Shown here piece by piece: positions 39,408-47,516 of a DNA stretch of 64,000 nucleotides (the first letter of the stretch is position 1; each line of letters starts with the position of its first letter). The stretch spans positions 37,013 through 101,012 of the forward strand of contig VEQP01000008.1 in the NCBI GenBank assembly GCA_018883185.1, in the 5' to 3' direction. A program made the translations under genes and the position numbers. This DNA comes from Nevskiaceae bacterium. GTDB lineage: Bacteria > Pseudomonadota > Gammaproteobacteria > Steroidobacterales > Steroidobacteraceae. The notes under the pieces are model-generated. The model worked only from the letters and a program-made list of their open reading frames with translations. It was not told the origin of the DNA and searched no databases.

Positions 39408-40165
39408 TCCCGGTTCTGGTTCCCGAATGGCCGGCACCGGTCGGCGTCAGGGCCGCGTTCTCGCTGCGCAGCGGCGGCACGAGCGGATCGCCCTGGGAGA
39501 GTTTGAACGTCGGTGCGCATGTGGGTGACTCGCCCGCGTCGGTTCGCGTCAACCGGCAACGTCTAGTGTCCGCCTTGGAACTGCCCGCCGAGCCGATCTG
39601 GCTCGAACAAGTCCATGGCACGGCGGTGTACACGGCGCTAGAGGGTGACTGTGGGGTCGATGTGGGCGGCGTGCGTCCGACGGCCGATGCCGCGGTGACA
39701 CGCGCTGAGGACGTGGTACTCGCCATCCAAGTGGCTGATTGTCTGCCGGTGTTGCTGTGCAGTGCCGACGGCAGCGTACTCGGCGCCGCCCACGCCGGTT
39801 GGCGGGGGCTTGCGGCCGGGGTGCTCGAGGCTACGGTCGAGGCGATGCAGACCGAACCGGAGCGTTTGCTGGCGTGGTTTGGCCCTTGTATCGGTCCCGC
39901 GCATTTCGAGGTGGGCGAGGAGGTGCGCGAGGCCTTCTTGCGGGCGGGCGATTCCGCGGCTGCCTTCACCCCCAACCCGCGGGGGCGCTGGCAGTGCGAC
40001 TTGCCGGCCCTCGCGCGGCGCCGGCTCGAGCGCCTCGGCGTCCGTTCGATCCATGGCGGCGAGCACTGCACGGTGGCCGATCCGGTGCGGTTCTTTTCCC
40101 ACCGACGTGACCGACAGACGGGTCGAATGGTCGCCCTGTTGTGGCGCTCCAGCGTTAGAATATAA
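39404..40165 (+). CDS. pgeF: peptidoglycan editing factor PgeF (YfiH, purine nucleoside phosphorylase/laccase-domain family)
   Basis: Cytosolic protein of 253 residues of the multicopper-oxidase-like YfiH family; the E. coli homologue prevents misincorporation of L-Ser into peptidoglycan precursors, and relatives act on purine nucleosides. Conserved metal-site segments are LEQVHGTAVY, VQVADCLPVLL (here IQVADCLPVLL), AAHAGWRGLAAGVL and GPCIGPAHFEVG. Start GTG 39404 overlaps the rluD stop. The last dozen bases also contain the Zur-like palindrome in front of the ZIP gene. Confidence 0.95.
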   Translation: MIPVLVPEWPAPVGVRAAFSLRSGGTSGSPWESLNVGAHVGDSPASVRVNRQRLVSALELPAEPIWLEQVHGTAVYTALEGDCGVDVGGVRPTADAAVTRAEDVVLAIQVADCLPVLLCSADGSVLGAAHAGWRGLAAGVLEATVEAMQTEPERLLAWFGPCIGPAHFEVGEEVREAFLRAGDSAAAFTPNPRGRWQCDLPALARRRLERLGVRSIHGGEHCTVADPVRFFSHRRDRQTGRMVALLWRSSVRI

Positions 40166-40169
40166 CGCT
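40151..40169 (+). promoter_or_regulatory. Zur-like operator palindrome before the ZIP transporter
   Basis: AGCGTTAGAATATAACGCT is a perfect 7-base inverted repeat around a five-base centre, ending one base before the ZIP start codon. Its core GTTAGAATATAAC (40154-40166) differs at one base from GTTATAATATAAC, the Zur box of many proteobacteria as I know it. The adjacent gene is a zinc-type transporter, the expected target. A TAGAAT at 40156-40161 inside it could act as -10, so binding would block the promoter. The site spans the pgeF stop. Confidence 0.6.
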
Positions 40170-40170
40170 C

Positions 40171-40950
40171 ATGTCCACGCTGGCCGCCATCCTCGTTTTT
40201 ACGCTCCTCAGCGGTGTCCTGAGTGCCCTGCTGGCTGCGCTGTTCCTCTGGCTCCCGCAGGAGCGGCGCGATCGGGCAATGCCGCAAATGGTCAGTTTTG
40301 CCACCGGTACTTTGCTGGCCACCGCGCTGCTCGCGCTCGTGCCGCACGCCATGGGCGCGGCCGGGCCGTTCAAGGTCCACGAGGTTGGCGTAGCGCTGCT
40401 TGCGGGCATCGCGCTTTTTTTCTTGCTCGAGAAGTTCCTGCTCTGGCGGCACTGTCATACCGAGGCGGTTGAGGACGCGCACACCCACGAGCATCACCGT
40501 CGCGAGGCATCCGGTTGGCTCACGATGGTGGGCGACGGGGTGCACAATTTCATTGACGGCATCTTGATCGCCGCCGCTTTTCTCACCGATTTTCACCTCG
40601 GCGTCGTGACTGCGCTCGCCATCATGGCCCACGAGATTCCGCAGGAAGTCGGTAATTTCGCGGTGCTGCTGCACGCCGGTTTCAGCCGCCGCAAGGCGCT
40701 GCTGTGGAATGTGCTCTCTAGCCTCACCGCGGTGCTTGGCGGGTTGGTCGGTTGGTGGGCGCTCGGTGCAGCCATGCAATGGGTGCCTTATGCACTGGCT
40801 GTGGCGGCCGCGAGTCTGCTCTATGTCGCGGTGGCCGACCTCATTCCCAGCCTGCACAGGCGTACCGACCTGCGTGCGAGCGCTGTGCAGATCGTCTGGA
40901 TCGGCATTGGCATTAGCCTGGTGATGTTCGCCGAGTCCCAAGTCCACTGA
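40171..40950 (+). CDS. ZIP-family metal (zinc) transporter
   Basis: Inner-membrane protein of 259 residues with about eight hydrophobic spans. The two ZIP metal-site helices are clear: DGVHNFIDG at 122-130 and AHEIPQEVGNFAVLLH further on. A cytoplasmic loop is rich in histidine (HCHTE...HTHEHH, residues 94-109), as usual for metal sensing or handing over. ZIP proteins move zinc or other divalent metals into the cytosol. The gene lies between pgeF and clpB, which are often direct neighbours. The Zur-like palindrome upstream points to induction by zinc shortage. Confidence 0.9.
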   Translation: MSTLAAILVFTLLSGVLSALLAALFLWLPQERRDRAMPQMVSFATGTLLATALLALVPHAMGAAGPFKVHEVGVALLAGIALFFLLEKFLLWRHCHTEAVEDAHTHEHHRREASGWLTMVGDGVHNFIDGILIAAAFLTDFHLGVVTALAIMAHEIPQEVGNFAVLLHAGFSRRKALLWNVLSSLTAVLGGLVGWWALGAAMQWVPYALAVAAASLLYVAVADLIPSLHRRTDLRASAVQIVWIGIGISLVMFAESQVH

Positions 40951-40983
40951 GCGTCGCGCCTGCGGGATGGGTCGTTCGGGCCC

Positions 40984-41014
40984 CTTGAAAGCGCTGGCTG
41001 CGCCCTAACCATAG
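40984..41014 (+). promoter_or_regulatory. sigma-32-like heat-shock promoter for clpB
   Basis: CTTGAAA at 40984-40990 exactly matches the -35 element of RpoH promoters. About 16-18 bases downstream, AACCATAG (41007-41014) retains CCAT of the consensus CCCCATNT; an alternative CCCTAACC begins at 41003 with shorter spacing. The gap between ZIP and clpB is 105 bases, giving a leader of about 35 bases, and clpB is a standard RpoH target. The -10 match is partial. Confidence 0.6.
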
Positions 41015-41055
41015 GGGTTCAGTAGTCATAGCCACCGCTGCATCGGGGGGCGCAC

Positions 41056-43638
41056 ATGCGACAAGATAAATTCACCGAACGGTTCAAACAGGCACTCGGC
41101 GAAGCGCAATCGCTCGCTCTGGGTCGCGACCATCAGATCATCGAGCCCGCGCACGTGTTGCTTGCGCTCATCGATCAGCAGGGCGGTACGGTCAAGCCGC
41201 TGCTCATCAAGGCCGGCGGCAATCTGCCCAAGCTGCGCAGCGAGTTGAACGCGGCGCTCGATCGTCTGCCGAAAGTGGAAGGCACGCCGGGTGAACTGCA
41301 CATCTCCAACGATCTGCAGCGTTTGCTCAACGTGACCGACAAGCTCGCGCAGCAGAAGGGCGATCAGTTCATCTCCAGCGAGTGGTTTGTCATCGCAGCC
41401 TTCGAAGACAAGGCACTGCTCGGTCGCCTGCTCAAGGATGCGGGGTTCGCCCGCGCGGCACTCGATCGTGCGATCGACGACGTTCGTGGCGGAGATAAAG
41501 TCCAGGACGCCAACGCCGAGGAAGGTCGTCAGGCGCTCGAGAAGTACACCGTTGATCTGACTCGCCGTGCGGCCGACGGCAAGCTCGATCCGGTGATTGG
41601 TCGCGACGATGAGATCCGTCGCACGATTCAGGTGCTGCAGCGACGCACCAAGAACAACCCCGTGCTGATCGGCGAACCGGGCGTCGGCAAGACGGCGATC
41701 GTCGAAGGACTCGCGCTGCGCATCATCAATGGCGAAGTGCCGGAGAGCCTGCGCAACAAGCGCATCCTCGCGCTCGACATGGGGGCGCTGATCGCCGGTG
41801 CCAAGTTCCGCGGCGAATTCGAGGAGCGCCTCAAGGGTGTGCTCAACGATTTGGCCAAGCAGGAAGGCCAGGTGATTCTGTTCATTGATGAGTTGCACAC
41901 CATGGTCGGCGCCGGCAAGGCCGAAGGCGCCATGGATGCTGGGAACATGCTCAAACCCGCGCTCGCGCGCGGCGAGCTGCATTGCGTCGGTGCGACGACG
42001 CTCGATGAGTATCGCAAGTACATTGAGAAGGACGCTGCGCTCGAGCGGCGCTTCCAAAAAGTGTTGGTCGATGAGCCCTCGGTGGAAGACACCATCGCGA
42101 TCCTGCGCGGTTTGCAGGAGCGTTATGAAGTTCACCACGGCGTCGACATCACCGACCCCGCGATCGTCGCTGCCGCGACGCTCTCGCACCGCTACATCGC
42201 TGATCGACAGCTGCCGGACAAGGCGATCGATCTCATCGACGAGGCAGCAGCCCGTATCCGCATGGAGATCGACTCCAAGCCCGAGGCGCTCGACAAGCTC
42301 GAACGTCGCATCATCCAGTTGAAGATCGAGCAGGTGGCGCTGCAAAAGGAAAAAGACGAAGCGACGCGCAAGCGTCTTGCCGCACTCGAGGAGACGCTCG
42401 CGCAGCTCGAGCGCGAGTACGCTGATCTCGAGGAGGTGTGGAAGAGCGAGAAGGCCTCTTTGCAGGGCGCTTCCGGCATCAAAGAAGAGCTCGAAAAAAT
42501 CAAGCTCGAACTCGAGAACGCCCGCCGACGCAGCGATCTTGCGCGTATGGCGGAGCTGCAGTACGGGCGGATCCCCGAGCTCGAGAAGCGTTTGGCTGAA
42601 GCGCAGACCGCCGAGACGAAGCAGACCCAGCTCGTGCGCAACAAGGTCACTGAGGAGGAGATCGCCGAGGTGGTCTCCAAGTGGACCGGTATCCCGGTGG
42701 CCAAGATGCTTGAGGGCGAAAAAGAAAAGTTGCTGCGCATGGAAGAAGCGCTGGGTCGACGCGTGGTGGGTCAGGAGGAGGCCGTGCGCATTGTCGCCAA
42801 CGCCATTCGCCGCTCGCGTGCGGGTCTCGCCGATCCGCGTCGGCCGAACGGGTCGTTCCTGTTTCTGGGGCCAACGGGCGTCGGCAAGACGGAGCTCTGC
42901 AAGGCATTGGCCGAGTTCCTCTTCGACACCGAGGAGTCGATGGTGCGCATCGACATGTCCGAATTCATGGAAAAGCATTCGGTGGCCCGACTGATCGGCG
43001 CGCCGCCGGGCTATGTGGGCTACGAGGAGGGCGGCTATCTCACCGAAGCCGTGCGTCGTCGGCCCTACGCGGTGATCCTGCTCGATGAGGTCGAGAAGGC
43101 GCACCCCGACGTGTTCAATGTGCTGCTGCAGGTGCTTGATGACGGGCGTCTGACCGATGGTCAGGGGCGAACCGTCGACTTTCGCAATGCCGTGGTGATC
43201 ATGACCTCGAACCTCGGTTCCTCGGTCATTCAGGAACATGCGGGTGAGAAGAACTACGCGCGCATGAAGAGCGCGGTGATGGAGATCGTGCAGCAGAACT
43301 TCCGTCCGGAATTCATCAACCGCATCGATGACATCGTCGTGTTCCATCCGCTCGGCACGGCGCAGATCCGCGCCATTGTCGATATCCAGCTTGGGCAGTT
43401 GCGTCGCCGTCTGATCGATCGCGGACTCGATCTGCAACTCGACAATCGCGCCCGCGATCTCATCGGCGAGGCGGGCTTTGACCCCGTGTATGGGGCTCGG
43501 CCGCTCAAGCGTGCGATCCAGCAGCAGATTGAAAACCCTCTCGCCCAGCAGTTGCTGCAGGGCCTATACGCCCCGGGGGATAGCATCCGCGTCGGCATCG
43601 ACGAACAGGGGCGGCTGAGCTTCAGCAAGGCGGTGTAG
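41056..43638 (+). CDS. clpB: ATP-dependent disaggregase ClpB
   Basis: Cytosolic Hsp100 chaperone of 860 residues that with DnaK rescues aggregated proteins after heat stress. Domain order: N-terminal substrate domain (1-145), AAA+ module 1 with Walker A GEPGVGKT at 206-213, the long coiled-coil M domain (about 405-525), AAA+ module 2 with GPTGVGKT at 605-612, and the C-terminal small domain. Length matches E. coli (857). ATG 41056 follows a GGGGGG ribosome site. There is no close downstream partner; fmdB starts 20 bases later. Confidence 0.98.
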   Translation: MRQDKFTERFKQALGEAQSLALGRDHQIIEPAHVLLALIDQQGGTVKPLLIKAGGNLPKLRSELNAALDRLPKVEGTPGELHISNDLQRLLNVTDKLAQQKGDQFISSEWFVIAAFEDKALLGRLLKDAGFARAALDRAIDDVRGGDKVQDANAEEGRQALEKYTVDLTRRAADGKLDPVIGRDDEIRRTIQVLQRRTKNNPVLIGEPGVGKTAIVEGLALRIINGEVPESLRNKRILALDMGALIAGAKFRGEFEERLKGVLNDLAKQEGQVILFIDELHTMVGAGKAEGAMDAGNMLKPALARGELHCVGATTLDEYRKYIEKDAALERRFQKVLVDEPSVEDTIAILRGLQERYEVHHGVDITDPAIVAAATLSHRYIADRQLPDKAIDLIDEAAARIRMEIDSKPEALDKLERRIIQLKIEQVALQKEKDEATRKRLAALEETLAQLEREYADLEEVWKSEKASLQGASGIKEELEKIKLELENARRRSDLARMAELQYGRIPELEKRLAEAQTAETKQTQLVRNKVTEEEIAEVVSKWTGIPVAKMLEGEKEKLLRMEEALGRRVVGQEEAVRIVANAIRRSRAGLADPRRPNGSFLFLGPTGVGKTELCKALAEFLFDTEESMVRIDMSEFMEKHSVARLIGAPPGYVGYEEGGYLTEAVRRRPYAVILLDEVEKAHPDVFNVLLQVLDDGRLTDGQGRTVDFRNAVVIMTSNLGSSVIQEHAGEKNYARMKSAVMEIVQQNFRPEFINRIDDIVVFHPLGTAQIRAIVDIQLGQLRRRLIDRGLDLQLDNRARDLIGEAGFDPVYGARPLKRAIQQQIENPLAQQLLQGLYAPGDSIRVGIDEQGRLSFSKAV

Positions 43639-43658
43639 CAACCCGGTATAATTACGCC

Positions 43659-44144
43659 ATGCCGTTTTACGAGTATCAGTGCCGCAGTTGCGGCCATCAG
43701 CTTGAAGTGCTGCAAAAGATCTCTGACAAGCCGCTGCGCAAGTGTCCGGCGTGCGGTAAGAGTGCGCTCACCAAACTAGTGTCGGCGCCCGTATTTCGGC
43801 TGAAGGGCAGCGGCTGGTACGAGACCGACTTCAAGTCAGATCAGGACAAGAAGCGCAACCTTGCCGCAGGGGACGGCGAGGCCCCGGCCGCCAAGGCGGA
43901 CGAGGGCGCGAAGTCGGCGGATGCCGGCAAGACCGGTGATGCGGGCAAAACCACGGATGCGGGCAAAACCACGGATGCGGGCAAGGCGGGCGACACCGCC
44001 AAGACCAGCTCCACCGAGAAGGCTGCAACCAAGCCGAGTGCGGACAAACCCGTCAGTTCTCGTTCTGCCACACGCACTAAGCCGTCCGCCAAGGCCTCTA
44101 AGCCTTCCCGGCGCCCCGCCGCGCGCAAGTCCTCCCGGCGATGA
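43659..44144 (+). CDS. FmdB-family zinc-ribbon protein with long low-complexity tail
   Basis: Protein of 161 residues. The first ~70 form an FmdB-type regulatory zinc ribbon: MPFYEYQC with Cys8/Cys11, then KCPAC with Cys29/Cys32, and the FRLKGSGWYETDFK segment. The rest is an unusual tail of Ala, Lys, Asp, Ser and Pro, first with repeated DAGKTT units, then strongly basic (KPSRRPAARKSSRR). The family is typically much shorter, and its function is unknown. It often precedes aspS; here five kilobases intervene. The stop overlaps the aminotransferase start by four bases. Confidence 0.88.
   Translation: MPFYEYQCRSCGHQLEVLQKISDKPLRKCPACGKSALTKLVSAPVFRLKGSGWYETDFKSDQDKKRNLAAGDGEAPAAKADEGAKSADAGKTGDAGKTTDAGKTTDAGKAGDTAKTSSTEKAATKPSADKPVSSRSATRTKPSAKASKPSRRPAARKSSRR
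43920..43991 (+). repeat. 18-base tandem repeat inside fmdB
   Basis: Four in-frame copies of an 18-base unit encode DAGKTG, DAGKTT, DAGKTT and DAGKAG. The two central copies are identical and the outer two diverged, as expected from replication slippage. Copy-number change here would only lengthen or shorten the disordered tail without shifting the frame. Confidence 0.85.
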
Positions 44145-45478
44145 CACTCGCGCCGCAGGCGCTCATCGAGCGTGAGCGGCTGCGGTTTGCACGCGAGCAT
44201 CCGCGCTGCGCAGCGCTCGCGGGCGATGCCGCGAAGCACTTTCCGGGTGCCGTGCCGATGCACTGGATGGCCGACTGGGGCACGCCGTTTCCCTTGTTCA
44301 TTGCCGCAGCCGAAGGGGCCGAACTCGAAGACCTCGACGGGTACCGTTACCGCGACTTCTGTCTCGGCGATACCGGTGCGATGTTCGGTCACTCGCCAGT
44401 GGCGATCGTCGCGGCTATCACCGAGCAGGCGGGTCGCGGGCTGACCTGCATGTTGCCGGCGGCGCGCACTGCGTCGGTCGGTGCGGCGCTCGCCTCGCGC
44501 TTTGCATTGCCCTTTTGGCAACTGACGCAGACGGCTACCGATGCAAACCGGGCGGCACTTCGCTGGGCCCGTGCGATAACGGGTCGGCGCAAGATCCTGG
44601 TTTTCCAGGGCTGCTATCACGGCACTGTGGACGAGACGATGGTTCGCTTGCGCGGCGGTCGAACGGTGACACGCGAGGGTGCCATTGGTCCTGCATTCGA
44701 TGGTGCCACGGCGGCGCTGGCCGTCGAATTCAATGATTTCGGCGCGCTCGAGGCGGCCTTGGCTGGCGGGGATATCGCTGCGGTAATCGCCGAGCCCGTC
44801 ATGACCAATGTCGGCATGGTGTTGCCGCAGCAGGGGTTTCTCGAGCACCTGCGTGAACTCACGTGTCGTCACGGGACGCTGCTGATCATCGACGAGACCC
44901 ATACGCTCTCCTCGGGGCCTGCAGGGTATGCGGGCGAGCAGGCGCTACAGGCGGATTTTTGGGTCTGCGGTAAAGCCATCGCCGGCGGTGTGCCCTGCGC
45001 GGTGTACGGATTCACCACCGAGGTCGAAGCGCGGATGCGCGCGGTGCTCGCCAGCCGCGAGCCAGGCCATTCGGGCATGGGCACCACGCTTGCCGGCAAC
45101 GCCTTGACGTTGGCCGCGCTGGAGGCGGCTCTGCTGCATTTGCATACCCGCGAGACCCACGCGCCGATGCAGGCCGGGGCATCCCGTTTGGCGTCGCAGT
45201 TGCAGAGCTTGTTCGGCGCTCGCGGCTTGCCGTGGCACGTGTCGCGGGTTGGCGCTAGGGTCGAGTTCGGCTTTACGGCTGCGCCGCGCAATGGCAGCGA
45301 AGCGGAGGCCGCGATGCGCCCGGTGCTTGAGCAGGCGTTGCATCTGTGGTTGCTCAACCGCGGATTGATCGTCACGCCGTTTCACAACATGATGTTGATT
45401 GCCCCAATGCAGACGGGCGCTGCCGTCGATGCGCTGGTCGGCGAAATCGGCGCTTTTCTCGACGAGGTGAAGCTGTGA
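44141..45478 (+). CDS. class III (omega) aminotransferase, PLP-dependent
   Basis: Cytosolic aminotransferase of 445 residues, similar in layout to glutamate-1-semialdehyde aminomutase and omega-transaminases. The glycine-rich cofactor region, the GCYHGTVDE block, the IDETHTL aspartate and Lys278 in CGKAIAGGVP, which would form the Schiff base, are all present. The N-terminal AMFGHSPVAI region matches the family. Which amine it uses cannot be told. ATGA overlap with fmdB and GTGA overlap with the following glutamine-synthetase-like gene indicate one translational unit, suggesting an amine-handling pathway. Confidence 0.88.
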   Translation: MTLAPQALIERERLRFAREHPRCAALAGDAAKHFPGAVPMHWMADWGTPFPLFIAAAEGAELEDLDGYRYRDFCLGDTGAMFGHSPVAIVAAITEQAGRGLTCMLPAARTASVGAALASRFALPFWQLTQTATDANRAALRWARAITGRRKILVFQGCYHGTVDETMVRLRGGRTVTREGAIGPAFDGATAALAVEFNDFGALEAALAGGDIAAVIAEPVMTNVGMVLPQQGFLEHLRELTCRHGTLLIIDETHTLSSGPAGYAGEQALQADFWVCGKAIAGGVPCAVYGFTTEVEARMRAVLASREPGHSGMGTTLAGNALTLAALEAALLHLHTRETHAPMQAGASRLASQLQSLFGARGLPWHVSRVGARVEFGFTAAPRNGSEAEAAMRPVLEQALHLWLLNRGLIVTPFHNMMLIAPMQTGAAVDALVGEIGAFLDEVKL

Positions 45479-46857
45479 GCACAACGGCCGAATGGCAGGC
45501 CTTTCGCGAGCGTCATCCGGGTATCGAGGCCGTGCAACTATTCATCACCGACCCGTCGGGGGTGCCGCGCGGCAAGACGGCGAGTGTCGATGAACTATCG
45601 CGTCTCTACGCTCACGGCAGACCCGTGGCCGGATCCATCCTCGGTCTCGACATCACGGGTACCGATGTCGAGGCTACGGGTCTCGTCTGGGAGACGGGCG
45701 ATGCGGATATGATTTGCCGTCCGGTACCCGACACACTGGCGTTGGCGCCCTGGCTTACGCGGCCCACAGCTCAGGTCATGCTGTCGATGTACCAACCCTC
45801 CGGCGAACCTGCAGCCGGGGATCCGCGCCATGTGCTGGCGCGTGCAGTCGATCGGCTGCGTGCGGCGGGGCTGCGCGCTGTGCTTGCCGTGGAGCTCGAG
45901 TTCTACGTACTCGATGAACGCAGCACTGAGCCCGCCGGCTCAACTGCTCGCGGCAGTGGCCGCATCGATGCGTATGGACTCGGTCGTCTCGAGGAACTCT
46001 CGGGTTTCTTCGACGAGGTGTATGCGGCGGCTCGGGCGCAGGGCATCCCCGCCGAGACGCTGATGTCGGAGTACGCGCCGGGTCAGTTCGAGATTACTTT
46101 GCGGCATCGCGACGATGCGTTACGGGCCGTCGATGAGGCCGTATTGCTCAAGCGCTTGCTGCGTGGAGTCGCCGCTCGACATGGGCTACTCGTCACGTTC
46201 ATGGCGAAACCTTTCGCTGAACTTGCGGGCAGCGGCATGCATCTACACGTGAGCCTCGCGGAAGAACCGGCCGCCAAGGCATCTGCGGCGACTGCGTTCG
46301 TCGGGCAGGCCAGCAATCTCTTCGCTGCGGATGATCCGGCAGGTAGCCCGCTGCTACGCCAGGCGCTCGGCGGACTCAAGCAGACCATGGCGGAAAGCCT
46401 GTTGGTTTTTGCACCCAACGGCAATTCTTATCGACGGTTTCGCAGCCAAAGTTATGCGCCAGTGGCGGTCAACTGGGGCATCAATAATCGTTCGGTCTCA
46501 TTGCGCGTGCCGAGTGGGCCACCCGCCTCACGGCACATCGAACACCGGATCGCGGGAGCTGATGCCAATCCGTATCTGGCCGCCGCAGTCGTGTTGTCCG
46601 GTGTGTTGCGGGGCATCGAAACGGCGGCGGATCCGGGGCCGCCGGTCGAGGGTAACGGCTATTTAAGCGCCACCCGCCGCGAGTTACCGCAGACCTGGCA
46701 CGAAGCGATTGAGCGTGCCGAGAGTTCGGCGTTTTTGACCGCGGCGCTCGGGGACCCCTTCAAACGAATCTTCCTGGCGATCAAGAAACAAGAGTGCGAC
46801 CGCTTCTCGGCCGAGGTGACGGAGCTCGACCGATCGTGGTATTTAAGATCCTCATGA
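45475..46857 (+). CDS. glutamine synthetase family protein (PuuA-like gamma-glutamyl-amine ligase)
   Basis: ATP-dependent ligase of 460 residues. Catalytic glutamates are intact (ELEFYV; SEYAPGQFEI), as are the GSGMHLHVSL histidine loop and the RHIEHRIAGADANPYL block that binds glutamate and phosphate. The EYAPGQFE form and overall length are closer to PuuA-type gamma-glutamylpolyamine synthetases than to GlnA. The predicted product would be a gamma-glutamyl amide of an unknown amine. Start GTG 45475 overlaps the aminotransferase stop; the long upstream open frame lies within that gene. It overlaps the next gene by four bases. Confidence 0.87.
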   Translation: MSTTAEWQAFRERHPGIEAVQLFITDPSGVPRGKTASVDELSRLYAHGRPVAGSILGLDITGTDVEATGLVWETGDADMICRPVPDTLALAPWLTRPTAQVMLSMYQPSGEPAAGDPRHVLARAVDRLRAAGLRAVLAVELEFYVLDERSTEPAGSTARGSGRIDAYGLGRLEELSGFFDEVYAAARAQGIPAETLMSEYAPGQFEITLRHRDDALRAVDEAVLLKRLLRGVAARHGLLVTFMAKPFAELAGSGMHLHVSLAEEPAAKASAATAFVGQASNLFAADDPAGSPLLRQALGGLKQTMAESLLVFAPNGNSYRRFRSQSYAPVAVNWGINNRSVSLRVPSGPPASRHIEHRIAGADANPYLAAAVVLSGVLRGIETAADPGPPVEGNGYLSATRRELPQTWHEAIERAESSAFLTAALGDPFKRIFLAIKKQECDRFSAEVTELDRSWYLRSS

Positions 46858-47516
46858 ACACCGCAACCACCAAAGAAACACTCTTCGCCCATATCGCCAA
46901 GCACGACACGGGCAAGGGCTTCAGCGAAGACGCCTTCACGGAACTGGGGCGCATCGTCGATGCGATCCGCGCGGAGAGCCTCTACCCCGCACCGATGGAT
47001 GCCTTGCGTCACGTCGAGGGACGCTGGGAAACACTGTTCGCGCATTTCGGTGCGAGGCACTCAGCCGGTAAGCCTAGAGTGCATGACTCGAACCTCAAGG
47101 TGCAGAGCTTCAATGCCTTTCCGCCCGTTCCGGTGCGCATCGAGCGGATGTGTCAGGAAATTTCCGAGCACAGCCAGGCGTACAACAACGTGGTCGATTT
47201 CACCGCCGCCGATGGCGTGACACGCGGAGTCATCGTGGTGCACGGTCGATTCCGCGGCGAGCCGGACAACCGGCAGCGTTTTGCGGTGGAGTTCTATCGG
47301 GTCGAGCTTTTACCGGGCAAGGGCTTCGATGAAGCGCAACTGCGCAAGGCGCTGGGTTTCGCGGCGAGCGAACCCTTGAGCGAAGATCTGAAGCCGCCTC
47401 GACTGCACTCGGATGTGGTGTATCTCGATGCCGATACGCGCATCAACCTCGGCAGCCTCGGTGGTCTATATGTCCTGCGCCGCCTCGATGAGGCGCCGGT
47501 GTCCGTCAGGCTTTGA
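46854..47516 (+). CDS. putative PAP/fibrillin-like lipocalin-fold protein
   Basis: Protein of 220 residues without signal peptide or membrane span. A helical first third (LFAHIAKHDTGKGFSEDAFTELGRIVDAI) leads into beta-rich sequence (YNNVVDFTAADGVTRGVIVVHGRF; RQRFAVEFYRVELLPG) and an ending VVYLDADTRINLGSLGGLYVLRR (about 189-211). That ending resembles the YLD-DLRI-RG--G--FVL signature of plastid and cyanobacterial PAP/fibrillins, lipid-associated proteins. I recognised this from memory only. Start ATG 46854 overlaps the ligase stop. Its role beside an aminotransferase and ligase is unknown. The 3' end overlaps the convergent transporter gene by 11 bases. Confidence 0.55.
   Translation: MNTATTKETLFAHIAKHDTGKGFSEDAFTELGRIVDAIRAESLYPAPMDALRHVEGRWETLFAHFGARHSAGKPRVHDSNLKVQSFNAFPPVPVRIERMCQEISEHSQAYNNVVDFTAADGVTRGVIVVHGRFRGEPDNRQRFAVEFYRVELLPGKGFDEAQLRKALGFAASEPLSEDLKPPRLHSDVVYLDADTRINLGSLGGLYVLRRLDEAPVSVRL

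Noticed and set aside
41026..43437. 803-codon open frame antisense to clpB
   Set aside because: It mirrors clpB over its whole length, shows no family features, and is explained by high GC at third codon positions leaving few stops on the opposite strand.
46794..46853. Longer N-terminus for the fibrillin-like gene
   Set aside because: The extra codons lie in the ligase gene; the ATG overlapping the ligase stop fits the pattern of the whole cassette.
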